Part shown: one piece after another, positions 57,581-64,000 of the stretch
Position numbering within the stretch: position 1 is the stretch's first letter
Layout of the letters: the number at the start of each line of letters is the position of its first letter
Assembly: GCF_021560175.1 (NCBI RefSeq)
Contig: NZ_CP091110.1
Span: 4,652,501 to 4,716,500, forward strand
DNA from: Neobacillus drentensis
GTDB taxonomy: Bacteria > Bacillota > Bacilli > Bacillales > Cytobacillaceae
Length of the DNA stretch: 64,000 nucleotides
Direction of reading: 5' to 3'
Program-made: the position numbers and the translations under genes
Notes under the pieces: generated by a model
The model's input: the letters and a program-made list of their open reading frames with translations, nothing else
Database searches by the model: none
What the model was told of the DNA's origin: nothing

Positions 57581-59272
57581 CTACTCTAGAATGGCAACAC
57601 GTAAGACTTCTTCTGTTGTTGTCAAACCTTGTTTCACTTTTAATAGACCATCATCAATTAGAAAAATAGTCTTATTTTTAATTGCATGTTCTTTTAACTT
57701 TTGAAATGAGTTATCATTCATGATAATTCTTCGCATGTTATCGTCTAGAACCAGTACCTCATGGAGGGCAATTCTTCCCTTATAGCCTGTCATATTGCAG
57801 GAAGGACATCCTTTGCCTCTGACAATCTTGTCAATCTTCAAACCACGTCTTGCAAAGATTTCCTTTTCTCTAAGTGAAGGCTCTTGTGATTCTGCACAAT
57901 CCCGGCACACCTTTCTGACAAGTCGTTGTGCGACAATCCCACTAACAGAGGAGGCAATCATAAACGGTTCTACACCCATATCATTGAGACGGGTTATGGT
58001 TCCTAGTGAATCATTTGTATGCAGAGTACTTAATACTAAATGCCCTGTTAAAGATGCACGAATTGCTATCTCTGCCGTCTCTTTATCTCGAATCTCTCCG
58101 ACCATGATTATATTTGGATCCTGACGAAGGATTGAACGCAGACCTGCAGCAAAGGTCATCCCGACATTTGGATTTACTTGTATTTGATTAATTCCTTCCA
58201 ATTGATATTCAACCGGGTCCTCAATTGTAATGATATTGACCTCTTCACTGTTTAATTTATTTAAAGCCGCATAAAGGGTGGAGGATTTCCCTGACCCCGT
58301 AGGGCCAGTAATCAGCACAATCCCTGTTGGCTGCTCAATTAATTGATTAAACCTCTTAAAATTTAGGGCATTAAAGCCTATTTTATTTAAATCATTTAAG
58401 GCTGCTCCCATGTCCAATAATCGCATAACTATTTTTTCGCCATAGACAGTTGGCAGGGTAGAGACACGGAGATCAATGGGATAAAAATCGAGGTGCAATT
58501 TGATTCGTCCGTCTTGTGGAATCCGATGCTCGGTAATATCCAAATTAGACATTATTTTGATTCTTGCTGTTAAAACGCTTTGCATATGACGGGGTAAAGT
58601 ACGCTCCACCCTAAGCACACCATCAACACGATAGCGAATGACGATTTTTGTTTCTTGTGGGTCTATATGAATATCACTGGCCTTTTGAATAACGGCATTG
58701 GTAAGAAGCTGATTAACAAGGCGCACAATCGGTGAATCCTGGTTTGTAACGTCTTCCTCCCTGCCCCTATCATTCGAAGTCAAGTCATCAAAAAGCTCCT
58801 CAAACCCATCATCATCTTCATAATACTTATTGATCGTTCGGAGGATATCCTCCTTTGTCGCAATCCCCGCTTCAATTTGGAAGCCAGTAGAAAGGCGTAA
58901 ATCATCGATGATGATAAAGTCCATTGGATCGACCATTGCCACAAACAGCTTATTTCCCTCTTTTTTAAGCGGTACAATCAAATTCCTTTTCGCAATATCC
59001 TTTGAAATTAAGGAAAATAAGCTTGTATCAAATGGAAATTGTACTAGATTCACATGGGGGATACCCAGCTGATTCTCTAATACCTCTGCCAATTGCTGGT
59101 CTGTTATATATCCTTTTTGGAGCAAGGCTTCACCAAGCTTTTGGCTGGACCCTTTTTCTTCTATGGTAGCAGCAAGCTGCTCTTGTGTAACAAGACCTTG
59201 TTCAATTAATAATTCACCTAATCGTTTTCTTGTTTGCTTTCTATTGTTATCAACTTTATTTTGGTTGTTCAT
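57581..59272 (-). CDS. pilB: PilB/GspE-type pilus assembly ATPase
   Basis: 563 aa. N-terminal GspE_N domain (about 15-150; RLGELLIEQGLVTQEQL), ATPase core with Walker A TGPTGSGKSSTLYAAL (about 320), DPNIIMVGEIRD, GHLVLSTLHTNDS, and the tetracysteine metal site CRDC and CPSC (about 465-505). I chose ATG 59272 (MNNQNKVDNN), behind GGGGGAA; the frame is open 25 codons further, inside the upstream gene. It overlaps that gene by 17 bp. Confidence 0.95.
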   Translation of the reverse strand: MNNQNKVDNNRKQTRKRLGELLIEQGLVTQEQLAATIEEKGSSQKLGEALLQKGYITDQQLAEVLENQLGIPHVNLVQFPFDTSLFSLISKDIAKRNLIVPLKKEGNKLFVAMVDPMDFIIIDDLRLSTGFQIEAGIATKEDILRTINKYYEDDDGFEELFDDLTSNDRGREEDVTNQDSPIVRLVNQLLTNAVIQKASDIHIDPQETKIVIRYRVDGVLRVERTLPRHMQSVLTARIKIMSNLDITEHRIPQDGRIKLHLDFYPIDLRVSTLPTVYGEKIVMRLLDMGAALNDLNKIGFNALNFKRFNQLIEQPTGIVLITGPTGSGKSSTLYAALNKLNSEEVNIITIEDPVEYQLEGINQIQVNPNVGMTFAAGLRSILRQDPNIIMVGEIRDKETAEIAIRASLTGHLVLSTLHTNDSLGTITRLNDMGVEPFMIASSVSGIVAQRLVRKVCRDCAESQEPSLREKEIFARRGLKIDKIVRGKGCPSCNMTGYKGRIALHEVLVLDDNMRRIIMNDNSFQKLKEHAIKNKTIFLIDDGLLKVKQGLTTTEEVLRVAILE

Positions 59273-60572
59273 TCGGCTTCCCCCAAAGGTCATCAACATT
59301 GGAATCTTGTTGTGTCGTACCAGATGTTGAAGTAGTTTGACTTCCATCAGGACTAGTTTCAGTTGAAGGAGTAGTTGTTGTTGTTGTTTGATTTACGGTT
59401 GTCGCTGTTCCCTGTGTTGTACCCGTTAGGGCATGAATCTCCACTCGATAGGAAGGAGAATAATAATCTTCAGAAATAAATTCTGTCTTTAAAAGCTGTT
59501 CTCCTTGATAGATATCACGGTAAATTTTTACGTATCTGCCATCGTTACCTGCCGATTTGACGATTGTATTCCCTGATTTTAATTGTGGGCTATATTGAAC
59601 AATTGTTTTCGGTTTTATTAACTGTTCGTCTTTCTTATTGATTTTATAGGAATAAAGGAGCTTTTCACCCTTTAAACTCACAGTTAATTGATTATTTTTT
59701 AAACCAAGCACAAGAGTATAGCTTGTTTTATTTGGATTGGTGATAATGAAGTCCATGTTATTCTCAGGACTCACGCGAGCTTCCATTCCCAATCCTGCAT
59801 AGTAGGGAAGTGTAGTGCTAATATTTCGATCCACGATAGTGAAATTTGTTGGTAATACCGCTTGATAAATCCCTGTTCCAAGCAAACTTAGTATGTTGGC
59901 ATTGGTAATCTTCAAAATCTTGGCATAGTCAAGAACGGAAAATGTTTCTCCCTCTGCAATTTTAATCTCTGGGTTTTTTTCGATGAATTCAGGAAGTTCA
60001 ATAGGTATATCGTTTAATTTAAGAACAGCCTCATTGATAACAAAATCCTTTTTAACTGCGTTTGCCAGCATGTAATCATTTGTTAAGTTAAAGATTTGTT
60101 GACTTTTTTGAAGTGTAGAGGCATTTGATTCTAAACTTGATTTCAGTTTTGTAAAATCAACATCCTTACTAGTAAGCTCTGGGAACAGAATACTAACTTG
60201 GTCCTCTAGCTGTGTTAAATCAATCGTTACGTAGACAGGATTGGCCTGTCCATCCTTAATGGAATTAATTGTTGTTACCTTGTCGAGGTTGAAAAGATGC
60301 AAATCAAACGGAACTGTCTTTTCACTATATTGAAAGGTAAATTTAGCCTTTTTCAGCCAATCTAGGTATTGTTTTTCAAGTAAACTGGCTGCTTCTACAG
60401 CTGTTTTTCCCGAAATATCTATCTGACCAATTTGGGTTCCATCGGAATATTTCCCATCAAGAGTAGACAATTTTTCGTAGGCTTTTGCTCCAAAGTGAGA
60501 GGTACTAAAGATAAATGCTGTACTAAGGACTAGTACGATAAATAATTTTATAAACTGAGTGTTTTTCTTCAT
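59256..60572 (-). CDS. Exported VanW/G5-like protein of the pilus locus
   Basis: 438 aa. Membrane anchor or signal (about 8-28), a first region resembling the peptidoglycan-binding PG_4-like domain (GKYSDGTQIGQIDISGKTAVEAASLL), a VanW-like core ending NPNKTSYTLVLGLKNNQLTV, a G5-like domain (about 330-392, KTIVQYSPQLKSGNTIVKSAG) and a Thr/Ser-rich tail (about 395-438). Domain names are from general resemblance. It may sit in or on the wall near the pilus. ATG 60572 follows GGGGCAGGG. The upstream in-frame extension overlaps the next gene and is not used. Confidence 0.7.
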   Translation of the reverse strand: MKKNTQFIKLFIVLVLSTAFIFSTSHFGAKAYEKLSTLDGKYSDGTQIGQIDISGKTAVEAASLLEKQYLDWLKKAKFTFQYSEKTVPFDLHLFNLDKVTTINSIKDGQANPVYVTIDLTQLEDQVSILFPELTSKDVDFTKLKSSLESNASTLQKSQQIFNLTNDYMLANAVKKDFVINEAVLKLNDIPIELPEFIEKNPEIKIAEGETFSVLDYAKILKITNANILSLLGTGIYQAVLPTNFTIVDRNISTTLPYYAGLGMEARVSPENNMDFIITNPNKTSYTLVLGLKNNQLTVSLKGEKLLYSYKINKKDEQLIKPKTIVQYSPQLKSGNTIVKSAGNDGRYVKIYRDIYQGEQLLKTEFISEDYYSPSYRVEIHALTGTTQGTATTVNQTTTTTTPSTETSPDGSQTTSTSGTTQQDSNVDDLWGKPNEQPK

Positions 60573-60594
60573 ATCCCTGCCCCAATCTATCAAA

Positions 60595-61722
60595 CTACTT
60601 TTGTAATTTGAATTCCCTCTCCGGATCGCTTTCCTTTTTGCTTTCTGCATTTTTTGCTGCAGCAGCTTCCTCAATTGCAAGGAAAAGTTCGTTAAGTGAA
60701 TTATTATCCTCTTCACTAATAACCGAGTCCGTAACTTTGTTTTCCGTTTCAAAAACATTGATATCCTGAAGGTGGCTCTCATCATTAGAATCAGTCACTT
60801 CCAACTCTTCAAATAGCAAACCTTCTATATCTGATAAATAGCCTTCCCCCGTTTCCTCTACGATATCTTCATCTTTGTTATCAGGTTCAATCGTATCATC
60901 AAGAAATAACAAATCGTCATTGTCTATTTCCTTATTTCCTATCTCTACTTCATTTTGGGATTGTTCGGGAAATGGCATTATCTGAGTTTCTTCTAAATGT
61001 AATATAGGTAATACTTCTGATTCTTGTTCGTCTTGATTAAGCAATTCCATTTCTAAATGCTTTTCAGTGCTTTGATTAAAAACATCATATTCAAGGTCTT
61101 CCATAACCTGAAGGCGGCCCTCATAATTAGAATTAGTCAGTTCCAACTCTTCAAATAGCAAACTTTCTATATCTGATAGATAGCCTTCTCCAGTTTCATT
61201 TTCCTTTACTATATCTTCATCCCTGTCATCAGGTTCAATCGTATCATCAAGAAATAATAGATCGTCATTGTCTATTTCCTTATTTTCCACTTCATTTTGG
61301 GATTCTTCGGAGAATGGCATCATCTGAGTTTCTTCTAAATGTAATGTAGGTAATACTTCTGGTTCTGGTTCGGCTTCTAGGTCAAGCAATTCCATTTCTA
61401 AATGCTTTTCAGTGCTTTGATTAAACACATCATATTCAAAGTTTTCCTCTACTTGTAATTCAAGTAAATCGGATTCTGAAATATATATTAACGACCCAAA
61501 CCGAGTATCCATTATATAAGCTGAAATCAATACTAGTAATAGTATTATTAACCCTGTCTGCCATAACGGGATTGAAGTATCAACAACTAGTCCTGCAAGG
61601 GCCAACACAAAACCAATCAAAGCAACAGAAAGCTTTCCTTTGAAGGTAAGACCAATCGGTATGAAATTTAAAACTAATAGTAACAGTAAACCTGAACCAA
61701 TGGCCCATATAAACGACTGCAT
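60595..61722 (-). CDS. Acidic membrane protein with internal tandem duplication
   Basis: 375 aa, not recognised. Three hydrophobic segments in the first 75 residues, then a very acidic cytoplasmic or external part. Residues about 95-209 and 210-323 are a tandem repeat at 115-residue spacing; both copies hold YDVFNQSTEKHLEMELL, NKEIDNDDLLFLDDTIEPD and GEGYLSDIE. The C terminus (NELFLAIEEAAAAKNAESK) is helical and alanine-rich. ATG 61722 follows GAAGGGA by 9 bases. It heads the segment with the VanW-like gene and pilB, so a pilus-linked role is inferred. Confidence 0.75.
   Translation of the reverse strand: MQSFIWAIGSGLLLLLVLNFIPIGLTFKGKLSVALIGFVLALAGLVVDTSIPLWQTGLIILLLVLISAYIMDTRFGSLIYISESDLLELQVEENFEYDVFNQSTEKHLEMELLDLEAEPEPEVLPTLHLEETQMMPFSEESQNEVENKEIDNDDLLFLDDTIEPDDRDEDIVKENETGEGYLSDIESLLFEELELTNSNYEGRLQVMEDLEYDVFNQSTEKHLEMELLNQDEQESEVLPILHLEETQIMPFPEQSQNEVEIGNKEIDNDDLLFLDDTIEPDNKDEDIVEETGEGYLSDIEGLLFEELEVTDSNDESHLQDINVFETENKVTDSVISEEDNNSLNELFLAIEEAAAAKNAESKKESDPEREFKLQK
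61096..61440 (-). repeat. Duplicated coding unit, copy A (copy B at 60754-61095)
   Basis: About 345 bp in tandem within the acidic-protein gene, in frame. Copies share long exact DNA runs and differ by small in-frame indels near EPEPEV/ESEV and ENETGEG/ETGEG, indicating a fairly recent duplication. Confidence 0.85.
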
Positions 61723-61873
61723 TTTGACACTTCCCTTCTCCAACTAGACTATTATCCTATAAAAAAATAAATTATAGGAACTTTTTTATACAAAATTAGA
61801 CAAAATCTGCCTACTAAATATTGTATTATATTTTTTTATAGTAAGAAAGAATCTTGATAATTTTTTTACAAGA

Positions 61874-61926
61874 AAAAAACCCAATCCTTGCTAAGGATGA
61901 AAGTTAGAATACCTAAAAGCAAGGAT
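61874..61926 (-). terminator. Probable terminator of the minor-pilin genes
   Basis: Minus strand ATCCTTGCT (61926-61918 side) pairs with AGCAAGGAT, with an alternative short ATCCTT-AGC-AAGGAT hairpin, followed by TGGG and seven Ts. It separates the minor-pilin genes from the acidic-protein gene. Confidence 0.7.
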
Positions 61927-61949
61927 CGAGTATAAAAAATAATGCTTCA

Positions 61950-63341
61950 TTAATTACTCTCTCTAGTTGGTTCGGTAGTTATACTGTCTTTAACAGGCGA
62001 AAGTCCGGTCCCATTATCAACAAAGAGAGGGGAATTATCATAATTTATTTGAACAAATTTAAATATAAAGTTATCATCATTACCACTAGAAGTTAGTGAT
62101 CGGGCTATGATCGAACCTGAAAAGGAAGTATTTATTGAAACACTTGCATTAGGGGCATAAATCATTTTTGGTACGGTATTATCATTACTCAAATAACTAA
62201 CGCCAATAGTAGTACCAGTATTAATACCTGCATCAATAATATGCCCAAGCACACCTTTCCCCTTTGCAGGGTCAATCACTATTATCTCGTTTAACGGATT
62301 TTTTGCGTAAATGGACCCATAGATTTTTCCATTTATTTTTGTCGGAGTTCCTTCTAGAAATACATAGATTTTCTCTATATTAGAATCTGTCCCTAAAATA
62401 TTTCCCTCAGTGCCAATAATACTGCCTGACCCCATATCAAGATTTTTCAGATAAAATGAGAGCTTGCCAGTACCGACTACTTTAATTTTTCCGTAAACAT
62501 TTAAATTGTTTAACACTAAATTTTTATTATAATTTCCAACATCAATTGTTAACGTTTGCCCACTATTGACTGTTAGGGTATTAAAAGCCATATCTGTGTT
62601 CATTGTTAATGTTTGGGTTGTTGATGTAAATGAATAATTATTTGAAGTTGTTATTGAGAAAGCAGGGAACTCGGGTATATTTAATGGAGTGCTCACATTT
62701 GTATATATATTTCCTGTTACTATTGCTTTACTACCATTTAGTGTTACCTCACTCATAGTTGCTGATGTTCCCACCGATCCATCTACTGGTACGTTTTTTA
62801 ATACTAAACTATCTTTTACAAACAATACAGTATCTGCCGGTATTGTTACACTTGTCCGCGGTTTCCATGATAAATGGAATATTTTCACTACTTTTCTTGT
62901 CCGATTATTAATTTTTCCAAGTGAAGTAATTTTGTAATCATAACTGTAAGATATTGATGTACTGCTGGGAATCTGTTCAATTGTTGTCGATGCAACAGGC
63001 TTGTTCCCAGAAGTTGTGTCAAAACCCGTATAATCTTTTACCACTCCTAGCTCCATTGCATTATTCATTCTTGTAAAAAAGTCGGAACTAGTTACTGCGA
63101 GGCTATAAGATTCTTTAAGCTTTGATTCTATTATATTCATTCGATAAGTAATTCCCGACTCAGCAACATAATAGGCAGATTGAGTATCCCGGTCACCGCT
63201 GCTCATCTTTACATTGGTTGAAGCAAGACCAAGAAGACTAATACCCAAAATAGAAATGACAACTAGAACCATAAGAACAACAATGAGAGCTACACCTTTC
63301 TCATTATTTAATGAATTAATATGAGAAAAAAGTTTTTTCAT
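61950..63341 (-). CDS. PilX-like minor pilin with large beta-rich ectodomain
   Basis: 463 aa. Prepilin-like leader ending LNNEKG, then VALIVVLMVLVVISILGISL and SGDRDTQSAYYVAESGI, the PilX N-terminal pattern (no Glu at +5). Residues about 160-440 are Asn/Thr/Ser-rich with repeating beta strands (VDGSVG, VTGNIYT, INGKIYGSIYA, INTSFSGSIIA), suggesting a beta-solenoid like DUF7305-type pilin heads. Possibly a tip adhesin; function inferred. ATG 63341 follows AGGTG. Confidence 0.8.
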   Translation of the reverse strand: MKKLFSHINSLNNEKGVALIVVLMVLVVISILGISLLGLASTNVKMSSGDRDTQSAYYVAESGITYRMNIIESKLKESYSLAVTSSDFFTRMNNAMELGVVKDYTGFDTTSGNKPVASTTIEQIPSSTSISYSYDYKITSLGKINNRTRKVVKIFHLSWKPRTSVTIPADTVLFVKDSLVLKNVPVDGSVGTSATMSEVTLNGSKAIVTGNIYTNVSTPLNIPEFPAFSITTSNNYSFTSTTQTLTMNTDMAFNTLTVNSGQTLTIDVGNYNKNLVLNNLNVYGKIKVVGTGKLSFYLKNLDMGSGSIIGTEGNILGTDSNIEKIYVFLEGTPTKINGKIYGSIYAKNPLNEIIVIDPAKGKGVLGHIIDAGINTGTTIGVSYLSNDNTVPKMIYAPNASVSINTSFSGSIIARSLTSSGNDDNFIFKFVQINYDNSPLFVDNGTGLSPVKDSITTEPTRESN

Positions 63342-63349
63342 CTTTTCAC

Positions 63350-63817
63350 CTATTTCCTAATATAAATAGTGCTTGTTAGTGTTGTTTGTGGAAGATTATT
63401 AGAGGGGATATTGGCAATAGTTATGGTATACATGTCGTCTTTAATTTTTTTTAAGGTAAAGGTTTGAATATTATTGATTAAAGGATCAGCATTTTTCATA
63501 ATATTTTTATTCGCCAGCTTATAAACATCGACCCCATTAATCTTTAATTGGTCATTCGTAATATCTGAATCATCAATATTCACAAAGCTTACAGTTGAAG
63601 CTTTTCGAATCTCACGAGTAATAATATTCATTGCCAGCCTTACATTTGATTGGTTATTGATTTCAGCAGTTTGGCTGCTTGACTGCTTAATCCCAAGCAT
63701 ATGAACGGAGCCTGCTAATAGTAAAATGATTGATAAGAGAGAGAGTGCGGCTAAAAGTTCAATGAGAGTTACACCTTTTTCGTTGTTTTGCATATTTAAG
63801 CCTACACTTTTTTCCAT
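63350..63817 (-). CDS. Prepilin-like minor pilin (PilW/ComG-like)
   Basis: 155 aa. Leader MEKSVGLNMQNNEKG, then VTLIELLAALSLLSIILLLA with Glu at +5, a class III signal. The head resembles small pseudopilins (IITREIRKASTVSFVN). The start could also be ATG 63793 with a 7-residue leader; I kept 63817, whose leader length matches its neighbours and which overlaps the upstream gene by 16 bp. Ends 8 bp before the PilX-like gene. Confidence 0.8.
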   Translation of the reverse strand: MEKSVGLNMQNNEKGVTLIELLAALSLLSIILLLAGSVHMLGIKQSSSQTAEINNQSNVRLAMNIITREIRKASTVSFVNIDDSDITNDQLKINGVDVYKLANKNIMKNADPLINNIQTFTLKKIKDDMYTITIANIPSNNLPQTTLTSTIYIRK

Positions 63818-64000
63818 GATAGCAGCATCTCCATTTGAGCTTCTATTTTTGCCGTTGTCTTATTCTTTTTAACCCTTACGATTACATTTACTAACCTGTT
63901 TCCAGTCGTAGTGTTTACTTTAGTAATGGGTGGGGGAGAAGTTAATTCAATATAAACATAATATCCAGGTACAGTTGTTTCAAAGCTCTTACAAATAGTC
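63802..64000 (-). CDS. 3' end of a further pilus-locus gene (partial)
   Basis: An open frame enters from the right edge and stops at TAG 63804-63802, giving about 66 codons with no start inside the window. The visible part includes FETTVPGYYVYIELTSPPP, NRLVNVIVRVKKNKTTAKIE and LLSWKKV: a beta-rich C terminus as in PilV-type or other pseudopilins that contain VNVIVRV-like strands. Identity cannot be settled without the N terminus. Confidence 0.65.
   Translation of the reverse strand, partial: TICKSFETTVPGYYVYIELTSPPPITKVNTTTGNRLVNVIVRVKKNKTTAKIEAQMEMLLSWKKV

Noticed and set aside
59273-59347. 25-codon upstream extension of pilB
   Set aside because: It lies inside the VanW-like gene; ATG 59272 has a good ribosome site and the usual N terminus.

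Overview
The window is a gene-dense piece of a spore-forming Bacillaceae chromosome. Gene order matches the Bacillus subtilis rarA-tcdA-aspS-hisS-relA-recJ-secDF-spoVB-tgt-ruvAB-bofC-safA-nad-pheAB-obg-spo0B-rplU-spoIVF-minCD-mreBCD-radC-maf-spoIIB backbone. Sporulation genes (spoVB, bofC, safA, spo0B, spoIVFA/FB, spoIIB), Firmicutes-type cis-acting RNAs (histidyl T-box, L21 leader, 6S RNA beside aspS) and TTG/GTG starts behind strong Shine-Dalgarno sites all agree. The genus cannot be fixed from this window; a Neobacillus- or Mesobacillus-like member is a reasonable guess. Most genes are on the minus strand.

Layout. 1-7.3 kb: 3' end of rarA, an ABC-2 exporter pair, tcdA, 6S RNA, and the T-box-controlled hisS-aspS operon. 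7.6-15.7 kb: a 58-aa helix-turn-helix protein, a five-SH3 cell-wall amidase, relA-dtd, recJ-apt. 15.7-22 kb: secDF, comN, spoVB, a DUF421 protein, a small membrane protein and yajC. 22-27 kb: tgt, queA, ruvB, ruvA, bofC. 27-31 kb: spore-coat and cortex genes (YhcN-type lipoprotein, a CotS/YutH-like kinase-fold protein, a very repetitive safA). 31-36.4 kb: nadBCA facing nadS-niaR, with a candidate NiaR operator between them. 36.4-43.4 kb: pheA, pheB, obg, spo0B, the rplU-prp-rpmA operon with its leader, rng and spoIVFA-FB. 44-51 kb: minCD, mreBCD, radC, maf, spoIIB.

51-64 kb is the least ordinary part. B. subtilis has the prepilin peptidase gene comC directly after spoIIB. Here that slot holds a type IV pilus locus: pilO, pilN, pilM, a prepilin peptidase, a major pilin with its own promoter, pilC, pilT, pilB, a VanW/G5-like exported protein, an acidic membrane protein with an internal tandem duplication, a PilX-like minor pilin with a large beta-rich ectodomain, another pseudopilin, and the end of a further pilus gene at the window edge. 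The retraction ATPase PilT suggests a dynamic pilus rather than only a competence pseudopilus.

Non-coding structure of interest: a perfect 24-bp-arm palindrome after rarA, two copies of a MITE-like element (one apparently derived from the other by a deletion between short direct repeats), and a five-unit array with an exact 21-bp period upstream of safA. I saw no tRNA, rRNA, CRISPR array, transposase or prophage gene.
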